Shown piece by piece: positions 52,781 through 61,439 of a stretch of DNA of 64,000 nt (the stretch's first letter is position 1; each line of letters opens with the position of its first letter). The notes beneath the pieces were generated by a model. That model had not been told where the DNA came from, ran no database searches, and saw nothing but the letters and a program-made list of their open reading frames with translations. This DNA is from an uncultured Clostridium sp. Its GTDB lineage: Bacteria; Bacillota; Clostridia; TANB77; CAG-508. Location of the stretch: positions 42,203-106,202 of the forward strand of contig CAKNPW010000002.1 in assembly GCA_930990555.1 (NCBI GenBank), read 5' to 3'. Both the position numbers and the translations under genes were made by a program.

Positions 52781-53359
52781 TTAAAAATTTGAAAACTCTT
52801 CATCTATATCATCAAATGTAAAATCACTTATTGGTTTTGCATTTGTATTAGTTGTAGTAGTATTATTCTCCATATTTTGATTATCTGGAGTAATGTTAGT
52901 TCCATTAGTTTCATCTACTGTGTTATCACCTTGAAATTCATCTAATACAAAATCATTATTTGCATTATTTGTATTGTCAAAATCATTGTTATTAGTATTG
53001 TTAGAATTATCAGGTAATTCATCTTCTATTGGGAGTGCAAAAAGTTGTTGGAACATTTGTCTATATGCACCAGTTGATGCCATATATGTACTTCTTCCCT
53101 TTTCTTCTGTATCACAACCACCTGCTGGAACTTCTACTAAAATGGATTTTAGTTCTGGATCTTCTGTATCAACTATTTCATATGTTACAATAAAGCTTGA
53201 CTCATTTTTTGTATAATGATAATTTTTTATTTCTCCTGGCTTTATTGCAATTTTATATTTTGCAAGTATAGGTAATAATGTGCTTACTATCTCATCTCTT
53301 TTTATCTTACCTAATGGTATAATTTCATTCATAATATCTGAAATTTTATTATATATCAT
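52781..53359 (-). CDS. ERF-family single-strand annealing protein
   Basis: 192 aa. Conserved ERF region (1-115): KYKIAIKPGEI, a VTYEIVDTEDPE strand, and the diagnostic STYMASTGAYRQMFQQLFALPI near 95-110. The rest is a long Asn/Thr-rich tail (NNTNNNDFDNTNN), typical of the flexible C-terminus of recombinases and SSB-like proteins. Overlaps the preceding gene by 1 bp. Confidence 0.85.
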   Translation of the reverse strand: MIYNKISDIMNEIIPLGKIKRDEIVSTLLPILAKYKIAIKPGEIKNYHYTKNESSFIVTYEIVDTEDPELKSILVEVPAGGCDTEEKGRSTYMASTGAYRQMFQQLFALPIEDELPDNSNNTNNNDFDNTNNANNDFVLDEFQGDNTVDETNGTNITPDNQNMENNTTTTNTNAKPISDFTFDDIDEEFSNF

Positions 53360-53943
53360 TATATATACCCTCCAATTTTTTTGATTTTTATTTTGGTTGA
53401 TAATTCTAGAATATCTACATTTGAATCATTTTTTGTAAACTCATTAATTTTTATATATTTTTTATCTGAAATTCCTAAAACAATATATTGATATCCTATA
53501 TTTTCTTTTTTTAGAATGGGCAATGCTTTTTCTATTTCCTCTACGGTATAATTTGTATTTGCCCAGTAAGTATTACTCCAAATAATTAGAAAATATGTTT
53601 TTTCACCTTCGCTAAACTCTTGAAATATATCTGCTTTTTGAAACATATCAATTGTTTTATGGTCTTTTTCTTTCATTTTGTCTAATATATATTTTAATCC
53701 TCTATTCTCAATTACCAAACCTACTTTATACTTATCTTTCTTCCTATTTTTCTTTTCAAAAACAGGTGTTAAATCTTCTTCTTTAAACCAATCATTTTTT
53801 CCAAAAAACACTTCTACTAAATATTGGTTAAAGTAATAATCTTTTTCTTTAATTCTACCTAACACATTAGTATTTTCCTCATTAAATTCTTTTCCTTTGC
53901 CTGAAATAATTACTAATTCTCCTTTTTTAAATTTGTTCATCAT
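53359..53943 (-). CDS. Hypothetical protein
   Basis: 194 aa. N-terminal 60 residues resemble a KOW/SH3-like beta barrel (FKKGELVIISGKGKEF, VLGRIKEKDYY); the rest is alpha/beta. The ATG overlaps the stop of the 58-aa gene at 53940 (ATGA), giving coupled translation. Not recognised. Confidence 0.65.
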   Translation of the reverse strand: MMNKFKKGELVIISGKGKEFNEENTNVLGRIKEKDYYFNQYLVEVFFGKNDWFKEEDLTPVFEKKNRKKDKYKVGLVIENRGLKYILDKMKEKDHKTIDMFQKADIFQEFSEGEKTYFLIIWSNTYWANTNYTVEEIEKALPILKKENIGYQYIVLGISDKKYIKINEFTKNDSNVDILELSTKIKIKKIGGYI

Positions 53944-54116
53944 ATAGCAATATTCCTTTTTAAAACTTCATCTATATTTAATAAGGTTTCTTTAATTTTG
54001 CTCTTGTTTTTTATGAAAAATTTATGTATAATTCTATATGTGAAGAAAAGGAAATTAATAATTAAATGGATTAATATTAATACGAATTTTTTTATAAATT
54101 TAACCATGTGTATCAT
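53940..54116 (-). CDS. Small single-pass membrane protein
   Basis: 58 aa (starts at 54116, or 54107 with a better spaced ribosome site). One hydrophobic helix (FVLILIHLIINFLFFTY) followed by basic and acidic helix. Coupled to 53359 by an ATGA overlap, so it is likely real. Not recognised. Confidence 0.6.
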   Translation of the reverse strand: MIHMVKFIKKFVLILIHLIINFLFFTYRIIHKFFIKNKSKIKETLLNIDEVLKRNIAI

Positions 54117-54130
54117 ATCCTTTCTTTTAC

Positions 54131-54166
54131 AAAAATAATAGCAGTTCTAACTCAAATTTAGACTGC
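54131..54166 (-). terminator. Hairpin terminator
   Basis: AGCAGT...ACTGCT stem followed by ATTATTTTTG on the minus strand, overlapping the last codons of 54158. Confidence 0.55.
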
Positions 54167-55096
54167 TTTTTTATTTTCTATATTACCTTCTTTTCTAGGT
54201 ACAGCTCTTAAAATATTATAATCTGTTAAAAATATGGTATTATTTTTATCTTTACTTAATTTTGTAATTTCAATTACTGTTCCTTTATTTAATTTTAATA
54301 AATCTTTTTTAGATGCTTGATTCATATGTACGATTGTTTTTTCTTTTTTGGGATTTTGAAGAACTAATTGTGGTATTTTTTGATTATTATAAACAATCAT
54401 TTTCCCACCAATATATTGAAATAAATTCTTATTTATATTTTGACTTTTACTATTTTGATTTTGTGATGGCTTTTGTGGTGGATTTTGCTTTGCATTTTGT
54501 GTATTTTTAGGTGTTTTATTTTCATTTGAATCAATTAATTTTATATCTGGTACATATACTTTTCCAGATTTTCCAGTTTTTGCATTAAGTTGTAATAAAA
54601 AATAGCTTTTTGTTATATCTATGCCTTTTTCAATCATTAAATTCAAATAATTTTCAATATATTTAATTCCCCTACTTTTTGTTGAATAACACCAAATTCC
54701 TTTATCTAATGCTCCTTTTAATCTAAAATATAGTCTTCCTACTTTTACACATTTACCTTCCATAAAATACTTGCAATTTTCTTCATTACAAGTACATTCT
54801 TGTTTTCCTTCATTTCCTACGATTCTTGTTGCTTTTCCCATATACCCTTTACATTTAAAGTTTTTAGTATAAATTTCATTTGTAATAATAATATTATCTA
54901 TTGGCATAATTTCAAGTTGTGACGGATTTTCTTGTGTGACACTTTTAAATAAAGCAACAGAATACTCTGATGTATAATTATCTAAATGAACATCAAAATA
55001 GCTTAAATTTCTAGGTGAGTTATTTTCTCTTTTATTCCCTGATCTAACATTTCCCAAAAAATCTTCTTTTTTAAATGGTAGCTTCATATTATTCAT
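54158..55096 (-). CDS. Cys-rich protein resembling recombination directionality factors
   Basis: 312 aa. Central Cys cluster CTCNEENCKYFMEGKCVKVG at about 106-125, then LYFRLKGALDKGIWCYSTKS and a KYIENYLNLM helix. This order resembles the phiC31 gp3-type recombination directionality factor fold, also seen on plasmids. A Gln/Asn/Lys-rich linker (NAKQNPPQKPSQNQNSKS) joins a C-terminal SH3-like unit. Assignment tentative; no serine integrase with full active site is present in the window. Confidence 0.45.
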   Translation of the reverse strand: MNNMKLPFKKEDFLGNVRSGNKRENNSPRNLSYFDVHLDNYTSEYSVALFKSVTQENPSQLEIMPIDNIIITNEIYTKNFKCKGYMGKATRIVGNEGKQECTCNEENCKYFMEGKCVKVGRLYFRLKGALDKGIWCYSTKSRGIKYIENYLNLMIEKGIDITKSYFLLQLNAKTGKSGKVYVPDIKLIDSNENKTPKNTQNAKQNPPQKPSQNQNSKSQNINKNLFQYIGGKMIVYNNQKIPQLVLQNPKKEKTIVHMNQASKKDLLKLNKGTVIEITKLSKDKNNTIFLTDYNILRAVPRKEGNIENKKAV

Positions 55097-55111
55097 TCCT
55101 TTCCATATTAT

Positions 55112-55345
55112 TTATGCTACTTTCCTTTTTTCCATGTTACTATATAGGAAATCTGAAATCTCATAAACCAAATCTTTTCTTAAATCTTCTCTGAATTTTA
55201 TTTGCTCATCTTTTACTTCTACTATTTCTACTGGCAAATTTAATTTCATTACATCATCCATTTTTTCTTCTATTATCTCAACAATTTCTGATGCCAAGTC
55301 ATTTCCTATTTTTTTCTTTTTCCTTCTTTTAAAGTTAATTCTCAA
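55112..55345 (-). CDS. Small basic protein ending -KRKVA, TTG start
   Basis: 77 aa from TTG 55345, because AAAGGAGG ends 7 nt upstream of it and lies inside the longer frame that starts at 55366. Very basic N-terminus (RINFKRRKKKKIG), then two amphipathic helices and NMEKRKVA. First gene of the maintenance block. Not recognised. Confidence 0.6.
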   Translation of the reverse strand: MRINFKRRKKKKIGNDLASEIVEIIEEKMDDVMKLNLPVEIVEVKDEQIKFREDLRKDLVYEISDFLYSNMEKRKVA

Positions 55346-55435
55346 TATTTTACCTCCTTTTATCAAAATTCTCTTAAAAATTAAGAGTCGTATTCAAAAA
55401 CAAATTAACTTTAACCTCCTTCCTTTAAAATAAAA

Positions 55436-55670
55436 AAGAAGCCAAGTATATAAATGCAATTATTGGGGGATTCAAAAATTGACATCTATATTTCTTGCCT
55501 TCTTACTTAAATTTAAGCACACTAATACAAGGGGTTTGTTTTGTATTGGTGTTGCTTTACCAAATATACTTGTATTAAAACAAGTCATGCTAATTTAAAA
55601 TTAGCTATAACCTAGTTTTCTAGGTAGAATAACTATTTACAGATTAACCTTATAAATAGTTATTTTTTTT
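55436..55670 (+). ncRNA. Candidate structured RNA: chain of six hairpins with terminator
   Basis: In a 430-bp gene-free stretch six helices follow one another: 55436-55446/55494-55504 (11 bp, one mismatch), 55515-55530/55541-55557 (16 bp, one bulge), 55568-55572/55581-55585, 55589-55595/55599-55605, 55611-55615/55620-55624, and 55628-55639/55653-55664 (perfect 12 bp) followed by a run of T. The last is an excellent plus-strand terminator. On the minus strand this would be the leader of the 55112 gene. TTGACA at 55479 is a possible -35, but the -10 is poor. No known RNA family recognised. Confidence 0.5.
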
Positions 55671-55694
55671 GAATACATCTATATTATAATTGAT

Positions 55695-55745
55695 TTTTTA
55701 GCCTAAAAAAATATAATCAATAAATTATTTTTTTATCGATTATAT
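55695..55745. repeat. AT-rich inverted repeat next to the XRE gene
   Basis: ATAATCAATA and TATCGATTAT arms (one mismatch) around TAATTATTTTTT-type sequence. It could be a repressor operator or a weak terminator of the XRE gene. Confidence 0.3.
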
Positions 55746-55775
55746 ATGGTATTTAAGAATATTTTATTGTCCAAC

Positions 55776-56120
55776 TTAATTTTCTTTTGCAATTTCTTGT
55801 GATAGAGCTTTAGCATAATTAACAAATCTTTCTATCTTATCTTTATCATCTATTTCCTTTAACATGATTTTAAATTCATCTATATATTTATCTTTTTTGA
55901 TATTTTCTGTTTCTATATCATTTAAAAGCATAAAGTCTAAAGACATCTCTAAAACATTTGCTATATTTAGCATATTCTTTAAACTTGCTACTTTATTCCC
56001 ACTTTCTATTCCAGATAAATAGCCAACAGAAATTTCTGCTTTTTCAGCTAACATCTCTTGTGTCATACCTTTTAACTTTCTTTGGTTTGCAATTCTTCTA
56101 CCAATTTCTTTTAAATTCAT
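55776..56120 (-). CDS. XRE-family repressor
   Basis: 114 aa. HTH at 7-60: IANQRKLKGMTQEMLAEKA, ISVGYLSGIESGN, ASLKNMLNIANVLEMSLD. The C-terminal acidic region (DEFKIMLKEIDDKDKIERFVNYAKAL) likely mediates dimerisation. It stands at the head of the maintenance block and is divergent from 56307, so it probably controls both. Confidence 0.9.
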   Translation of the reverse strand: MNLKEIGRRIANQRKLKGMTQEMLAEKAEISVGYLSGIESGNKVASLKNMLNIANVLEMSLDFMLLNDIETENIKKDKYIDEFKIMLKEIDDKDKIERFVNYAKALSQEIAKEN

Positions 56121-56182
56121 TACTATTACTCCTCTACTGTTACTTGATATAAGTATATTATGATAGAAAAATTTTTAACATA

Positions 56183-56211
56183 TACTATATTTATTTTAGA
56201 TAATTATAGTA
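56183..56211. promoter_or_regulatory. Candidate XRE operator
   Basis: TACTATA ... TATAGTA inverted repeat with a 15-bp AT-rich spacer, between the divergent XRE and 56307 genes, near TATACT at 56242 (-10 of the plus gene). Confidence 0.4.
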
Positions 56212-56306
56212 AAATAATATTTAATGTGTTATACTAATTTTAAATATATACTTGCATTTTATTTCATATGTGCTATTATGTTTATCGTAAAAGAAGGTGG
56301 AAACTT

Positions 56307-56786
56307 ATGAGTCCAATAATTGAAATAAATAATATTGACCTTTTACCACAAGAAAAGCTCTCTATTTTAAGAGATAATCTTGGCAAAACCGATACTTTTT
56401 CATTATGTTTAAAGACAAATGATATGCTATCAAATAATTTAAAATTCAAACTTAATTTTATAATTATTGATTCTATACCTATTTTTATCTTAATGCTAAA
56501 GTGTAATAAAAAAATCTATACAAGTTTAATTAGTCTGGAAATTACGAAAGAATATACTTATTTGAAAACTCTAATGAAATTACCCTTTTTTAATTTATTT
56601 CTTTTTTCTGATAAGAAAATGATTACTGTTAAAAAAATTAGGAATAAAAAAAATGAAAAAATATTAAAGTTAATGGATTTTATTGAAGATATGGATATTC
56701 ATGCGACTTTAAAAGAGGTTTATGAAGCTAAAAATAAAGTGTTTAACATATATAATGATAGAGAGCTTTGGAAGTTAAAATATTAA
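56307..56786 (+). CDS. Hypothetical protein
   Basis: 159 aa, ATG with AAGGTGG upstream (the longer frame has no site). Hydrophobic core strands (FIIIDSIPIFILMLKCNK) then Lys-rich helices. Divergent from the XRE repressor and closed by a terminator. Function not seen; a small regulated effector is possible. Confidence 0.65.
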   Translation: MSPIIEINNIDLLPQEKLSILRDNLGKTDTFSLCLKTNDMLSNNLKFKLNFIIIDSIPIFILMLKCNKKIYTSLISLEITKEYTYLKTLMKLPFFNLFLFSDKKMITVKKIRNKKNEKILKLMDFIEDMDIHATLKEVYEAKNKVFNIYNDRELWKLKY

Positions 56787-56800
56787 ACATAATAACAGAA

Positions 56801-56842
56801 ATTGACCAGTAGTGCTTGTTGCTACTGGTCAAACTCTTTTTA
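56801..56842. terminator. Bidirectional terminator
   Basis: TTGACCAGTAG / CTACTGGTCAA, perfect 11-bp stem, followed by CTCTTTTT. Between convergent 56307 and 56840 genes. Confidence 0.85.
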
Positions 56843-57634
56843 TATACTAAAATCTAAAGTAAGTGGCAAATGGTCTGAAATATTAGTATCAATAACTTTA
56901 AAATCATTTACTTTTACTTTATTATTTACAAAAATATAATCGCATACTAGATTTCCTTTATCTAATCCATCATCAAATTTAGGTCTAGTAGATTTAATAT
57001 CATATTTTTCTATTAAATTTATCATCTTTTTAGCTATCATTTCAATGCTTTTTGTGTCTGGTAACAAATTAAAATCTCCTACCACAATGCTAGGTATATC
57101 ATATCTTATATGTGATAGAATTTTTTCCATTTGAAAAATAGTTCTATCATCATCTTTTTTATCTTTATTCCAACATCCATGTATATTTATAATCTGTAAC
57201 TTTGTACCTTCTATATCTAAAATTGCATCTATAAACGCTCTTGGATGATCTTCTTTCCTAAAATTTGTTGTATCTGCAAATTCAGAATATTCTTTATAAT
57301 AAAAAACATTAGCAGCATTTATTATCGGAAATTTTGATAATATTTCATTTCCTTGTTCTGTCATTCCTCCAAAATCTCTTTTAATGACATTATTTTTTAT
57401 ATGATGTTTTGCATACCATAAAGGTCCAAAATAGCTATATTCAAAATTGGTATTTGATTTTATAACATTACTACTATCATATCTATCATAAACCGAATCA
57501 TCTTTTTTTCTCATAACTTCTTGAAATGCTACTATATCACATTGTTCTTCTTTTATTAACTTAATTGTACCATTACTATTATCTAGTTTTATTCCTAAAT
57601 TTAAGTTTAATAATTTCAAACTTATTTCCCTCAT
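56840..57634 (-). CDS. Endonuclease/exonuclease/phosphatase-family hydrolase
   Basis: 264 aa. FQEVM (metal Glu), INIHGCWN, VVGDFNLLPD and SDHLPLTLDF are the EEP motifs in order. Members cut DNA, lipid or nucleotide phosphates. 12 bp downstream of a GNAT, so it looks like part of the same small-enzyme repertoire as the 8.7-35 kb cluster. Confidence 0.9.
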   Translation of the reverse strand: MREISLKLLNLNLGIKLDNSNGTIKLIKEEQCDIVAFQEVMRKKDDSVYDRYDSSNVIKSNTNFEYSYFGPLWYAKHHIKNNVIKRDFGGMTEQGNEILSKFPIINAANVFYYKEYSEFADTTNFRKEDHPRAFIDAILDIEGTKLQIINIHGCWNKDKKDDDRTIFQMEKILSHIRYDIPSIVVGDFNLLPDTKSIEMIAKKMINLIEKYDIKSTRPKFDDGLDKGNLVCDYIFVNNKVKVNDFKVIDTNISDHLPLTLDFSI

Positions 57635-57646
57635 TTCAATTTAATC

Positions 57647-58081
57647 TTATTTTAATCTTTTCTTTAAGAAATACTCTATTGTACCTGGAGGACAATCTTC
57701 AAATTGAGCATATACTTCATATCCGTTTTTCTCATAAAATCCTCTTGCTTGAAAATTCCATGTTTCCATTCTGATTCCAGTTAAATTTTTGTTTTTTGCT
57801 AATTCTTCTATCTTTTCTATTATCATTGTTCCAACATGATTATTTCTATATTTTTCATCAATCCATAATTCTTCTAAAAAATACCAATCAAATTGAATGA
57901 TGCCTGTTGCTCCTCCTACTAATTTTCCATCATCATATACTGCAAAATTATAATAATCATCTTCTGGAATATCAGGTAAATTTTCTTTCATCCATTGACA
58001 TTTGCTTTTATTAAATTTTCTTAAATTTGTCCTTATTATTTTATCAAATTTTTCATCTTTATTACTTTTTATTTTTAACAT
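57647..58081 (-). CDS. GNAT acetyltransferase
   Basis: 144 aa. LEELWIDEKYRNNHVGTMIIEKIEELA (loop RNNHVG) and GIRMETWNFQARGFYEKNGYEVYAQ are typical. GAG ribosome site. Acceptor unknown. Confidence 0.85.
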   Translation of the reverse strand: MLKIKSNKDEKFDKIIRTNLRKFNKSKCQWMKENLPDIPEDDYYNFAVYDDGKLVGGATGIIQFDWYFLEELWIDEKYRNNHVGTMIIEKIEELAKNKNLTGIRMETWNFQARGFYEKNGYEVYAQFEDCPPGTIEYFLKKRLK

Positions 58082-58308
58082 TAAATTGCATCTCCTAATT
58101 GTATATTTGTTATTTCAAAGTAATAATAGCATAGAAATTAAATATTATCAATATTAGCAAATTTTGATGATTTTTCTTCGAGTAACATTTGACAGAGTAT
58201 AAAAAATATGCTATTATATAAATACATTAAGCAATGTACTCTGGTTCGGCTTGTGTATATTGTTTATCCGTATGTGTACCTGTAATGCACATACTTTTTT
58301 TATTTTAA

Positions 58309-58345
58309 AAAGTAGGAAAGCACCTGTAATACTTCCCTACTTCCG
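58309..58345 (-). terminator. Rho-independent terminator
   Basis: On the minus strand GGAAGTAGGG...TCCTACTTTTT, downstream of the 36-aa gene at 58363. The remaining 58082-58308 has no supported gene. Confidence 0.65.
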
Positions 58346-58362
58346 ACTATGTAATGACACTA

Positions 58363-58473
58363 TTAGTCTTTACTCTTTTTGTATTCTTCAAGTTTTGATT
58401 GAAGTTTGTTGTTCTTATCTCTTTCAGCTAATAGCTTCTCAACCAATTCTCGAATAAGTTCGGCTTGTGTCAT
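58363..58473 (-). CDS. 36-aa coiled-coil microprotein
   Basis: Translated MTQAELIRELVEKLLAERDK then NNKLQSKLEEYKKSKD: one long amphipathic helix with leucine heptads. AGGGGGATAAATGAT precedes the ATG, giving a good ribosome site, and a terminator follows. Dimerising regulator or leader peptide are options. Confidence 0.55.
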   Translation of the reverse strand: MTQAELIRELVEKLLAERDKNNKLQSKLEEYKKSKD

Positions 58474-58599
58474 ATCATTTATCCCCCTCTCCGTCCTTAT
58501 GTAAAAGACTACCTTTTGACAAGAAAGGTTGACAATATATTATAATATTTCATCAACTTATTCAAGCGAACAAAATAAGATTTATTTAATTAAAAAAAC

Positions 58600-58911
58600 T
58601 TATACTAAAATATCTATAATATCACAAATATTTATATTTTCTACTTTGTTCATTTGTATTTTCTTTTTTGTATAATCAATATTCGTTACTATTCCTTTAA
58701 TTTCGTTATATCTTCCATTTTTATAGTATTTTATCTTAATATATTTTCCATTTTCTATTTGATTAAATTTGTTATTTAATTCTTGCAAAGTATCTTCAGA
58801 TAAATCTTTCTTTGCTTCATATTCTATTTCTTTTTCCCTCAAAGCCTCTTGTAATCCTTTTAGTGCATCAAATGGAAGAAATTGTTTTGCCCTTGCTACT
58901 CTATTAACCAC
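58600..58911 (-). CDS. YolD-like protein
   Basis: 103 aa. RAKQFLPFDALKGLQEALREKE is the YolD-type opening; the end forms a small beta barrel (YIKIKYYKNGRYNEIKGIVTNID). YolD proteins occur beside Y-family polymerases as UmuD-like partners; here it overlaps the UmuC reading frame by 8 bp. Confidence 0.85.
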   Translation of the reverse strand: MVNRVARAKQFLPFDALKGLQEALREKEIEYEAKKDLSEDTLQELNNKFNQIENGKYIKIKYYKNGRYNEIKGIVTNIDYTKKKIQMNKVENINICDIIDILV

Positions 58912-60171
58912 TATTATGACCTCCTATCAATTTATTTCTAACTAATGTTGTTGCTCCTTCTTCTAAATTCATCCCCCTTAAAATTGTATTTTTACCCATC
59001 TTATTTTTAATGCCAGATATTGTTAGTTCTAATTTTCTTTCTTTATCTATCTTTTCTTGGTCTGCAAATAAACTTAACTGCACATTTTCTGTTTCAATTA
59101 CATTTGCAAAATTCACACCTATTCTTCTAATCGCAACACCTCTATTAATATTATTATCATAGATTTCTAGAAATGCCTTTAAAAGTTCTGAATAGACATT
59201 TGTATAATTTTCTAATTTTTTAGATTCACTTGTTGCTTTTATAATATCTTTTGAATAACCTATATATAATCCTACTGTATTAGTTACTAAATTGTTTTCT
59301 ATTAGTCTTAGGCTTCCTAGCTCTACCATTTCTTTTAAAACTAATCTTGCTTTTTCAAATGAATAATCTTCAAATAAAACTTGACTGTTAGTTATAGAAT
59401 TTGTCTTTGGCTTATATTTTTTTATATCTGCAATCGTACAACTTTCTTTTCCCCATGAGTGGTCAATTAAATACTCTGCATTCACACCAAATTCCTTATA
59501 TAACCTTTTTTGGTCAGTATGGGCAACATCATATACATGGTAAAGACTCTCATTTTGTTTAATCGCCTTTCTATGCCTTTCCCAATTTGCCAAAAATCTG
59601 AAAGAGGTTTATGATACCATAATTCTTTTTTATACTTTTCCTCATCTAAATATCCGATATTTGTAGCACTATGTTTTGCTGTAATATCAAGTGCAATTTT
59701 TGCTAAATACATATTTGTTCCAATACCTGCTGTTGCTGTTATTCCATAATTTTTGTATATATCTTTTATGATTGTTTTTGCCAATTCTACTGGATTCATT
59801 TGATACATTTTTAAATAATTCGTAACATCCATAAAAGCTTCATCTATTGAATATACATGTATATCCTCTTTTGAAAAATATTTTAAGTAAATAGCATAAA
59901 TATTAGCAGAATACTCTATATATTTCTTCATTCTAGGCATTGCAATCATATATTTTATTGTTGGTGGAATTTCAAAAAGTCTACATCTATTTTTTACTCC
60001 AAGCATCTTCATTTTTGGGGATACTGCTAGACAAATTGTTCCTTTTCCTCTTGAGTCATCTGCTACTACTAAATTTGTATTAAATGGATCAAGTCCTCTT
60101 TCCACACATTCAACAGAAGCATAAAATGTTTTTAAATCTATACATAAATAGTATTTTTGCATTTCCTTCAC
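58904..60171 (-). pseudogene. UmuC/ImpB-type Y-family DNA polymerase split by a frameshift
   Basis: The N-terminal frame (60171-59482) has CIDLKTFYASVECVERG and VYSIDEAFMDVT, the metal motifs, and runs to GKGIERRLNKMRVFTMY. The C-terminal frame (to 58904) takes over with DVAHTDQKRLYKEFG and the little-finger region. The joint is at 59528-59535, where two extra bases (AT, a short AT repeat on either strand) shift the frame. Removing them restores one polypeptide of about 420 aa, the usual UmuC length. Recent mutation, phase variation or sequencing error cannot be told apart. Confidence 0.85.
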
Positions 60172-60292
60172 TTCCCAAAATATAACTTTAAAATGATTAT
60201 AACATCATTTTTTGTTGTTGTAAACGTTTGTTTGTTTATTTGGTTCAAGTAATTTCTTCCATAAATGTTATAATTTGGTTATTTATTTAAAA

Positions 60293-60327
60293 AAGCAACT
60301 AGCATATAGTTTGCTAATTGCTTTGAT
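60293..60327. terminator. Hairpin, possible terminator
   Basis: AAAGCAACTAGCA / TGCTAATTGCTTT (one mismatch) with a 7-nt loop in the 237-bp gap between UmuC and 60409. The rest of the gap holds no gene. Confidence 0.45.
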
Positions 60328-60362
60328 ATTTGCTTACAATTATATTTTTACTAAATGATTTT

Positions 60363-60393
60363 GTCCCAACACTATTAAAAGTGCTGGGACTTT
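60363..60393 (-). terminator. Rho-independent terminator
   Basis: GTCCCAACACT / AGTGCTGGGAC stem downstream of the membrane protein gene at 60409. Confidence 0.75.
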
Positions 60394-60408
60394 GGATAAA
60401 ACATTTCT

Positions 60409-60948
60409 TTAAATACTACTAAAATGGTCAGCTAACCTTTCACCTAAAAAAATAGATAGTGGAAGTCCTGCAATTAATGAAATTACAAATAAAATGGAAA
60501 ATAAAATAGCTAAAATAGAACCAAATTCGTCAGTAAAATCCAAACATGAATACACCAAACATATCATACCAATATTTGTTATTGACCATATAATTCCAAC
60601 GATACGAAACATAAACATATCATCTCCTAAAATTGGTTTAATTGATTTTTTTCGTATGACACTTGATTTGGTGCTTTGTATAGCTTCTAAAAAAATACCG
60701 TAAATTCCTATAATTGCAGCAAGTACAATAAATATTAGGAATTCCAAAATACTAATTACACATAATGTTATAAATATTATGCCTTTTGTACTTGTAAGCT
60801 CGGTATTTCTTAATTCTATTAAACCTATTATGAAAATTCCAAATGAAATAAATAGAAATGCCACTGAGAGTCTAAAAAATACCTTTCCTGCTACATATAC
60901 ATTATTTACTTTCTCGCTTTTCCGTACTAATTTCTCCAAAGAACTCAT
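60409..60948 (-). CDS. Four-helix membrane protein
   Basis: 179 aa, GGAGG ribosome site. Hydrophobic segments at about 25-50, 58-85, 108-135 and 143-168; charged ends (MSSLEKLVRKSEK). No family recognised. Confidence 0.7.
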   Translation of the reverse strand: MSSLEKLVRKSEKVNNVYVAGKVFFRLSVAFLFISFGIFIIGLIELRNTELTSTKGIIFITLCVISILEFLIFIVLAAIIGIYGIFLEAIQSTKSSVIRKKSIKPILGDDMFMFRIVGIIWSITNIGMICLVYSCLDFTDEFGSILAILFSILFVISLIAGLPLSIFLGERLADHFSSI

Positions 60949-61077
60949 GTTTTTTCCTCCTATAACTTTTGAATCACTTGTTTCCAGTTACTCTATATAA
61001 ATACCTGTCTAGGTTTTGTTTCCAACATTATACACTATTTTCTAGTTTTTTTCAATTTGTTAAATTTTCCTTAATTA

Positions 61078-61112
61078 AAGGGCATCTGAAAAAATTTCAA
61101 ATACCCTTTTGA
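61078..61112 (-). terminator. Rho-independent terminator
   Basis: AAAGGGCATCTGAAA / TTTCAAATACCCTTT stem (near perfect) after the 55-aa gene. Confidence 0.7.
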
Positions 61113-61147
61113 TTTTAGCTTATACAATATTCAATTTTAAAGATTCG

Positions 61148-61315
61148 TCAGTATTTTCCTAATGCTTTTTGCTTTGTTTTTCTGTTTCTATCACAGATTC
61201 TTCTACATTCTTTTTGAAGTTTTGTAATCGAAGCATTAGTATTTAAGACTGTTCCCTTTTTTAAGTCTTCTCTTGAAAATCTTGTAACTTCAATTGGTTT
61301 TGCTACTTCAATCAT
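61148..61315 (-). CDS. Small basic protein
   Basis: 55 aa, GGAGG 6 nt upstream of the ATG, stop TGA. Basic C-terminal helix with CRRICDRNRKTKQKALGKY. Probably nucleic-acid binding. Own terminator. Not recognised. Confidence 0.6.
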   Translation of the reverse strand: MIEVAKPIEVTRFSREDLKKGTVLNTNASITKLQKECRRICDRNRKTKQKALGKY

Positions 61316-61439
61316 TTGAATCCTCCTTTAATAATTATTGCTGTCAATAAGTTTCATTTATGTTTAACTCCAAAAAGGAGATTATATAGGTTAATGTGTG
61401 CTTATTTTAACATATTATTTACTAGGATTCAAATTACAT

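Noticed and set aside
52841..53010. Asn/Thr-rich repeats in the ERF tail as a DNA repeat element
   Set aside because: The repetition is protein-level low complexity (NNTNNN), normal for a flexible recombinase tail.
55367..55435. Leader peptide starting TTG after AAGGAGG at about 55415
   Set aside because: Nine codons only and 12-nt spacing; not supported.
58230..58300. Minus-strand 21-codon frame ending TQAEPEYIA near a repeat of TTCGGCTTGTGT
   Set aside because: No ribosome site or promoter; the repeated 13 bp with 58459 is too short to support a gene.
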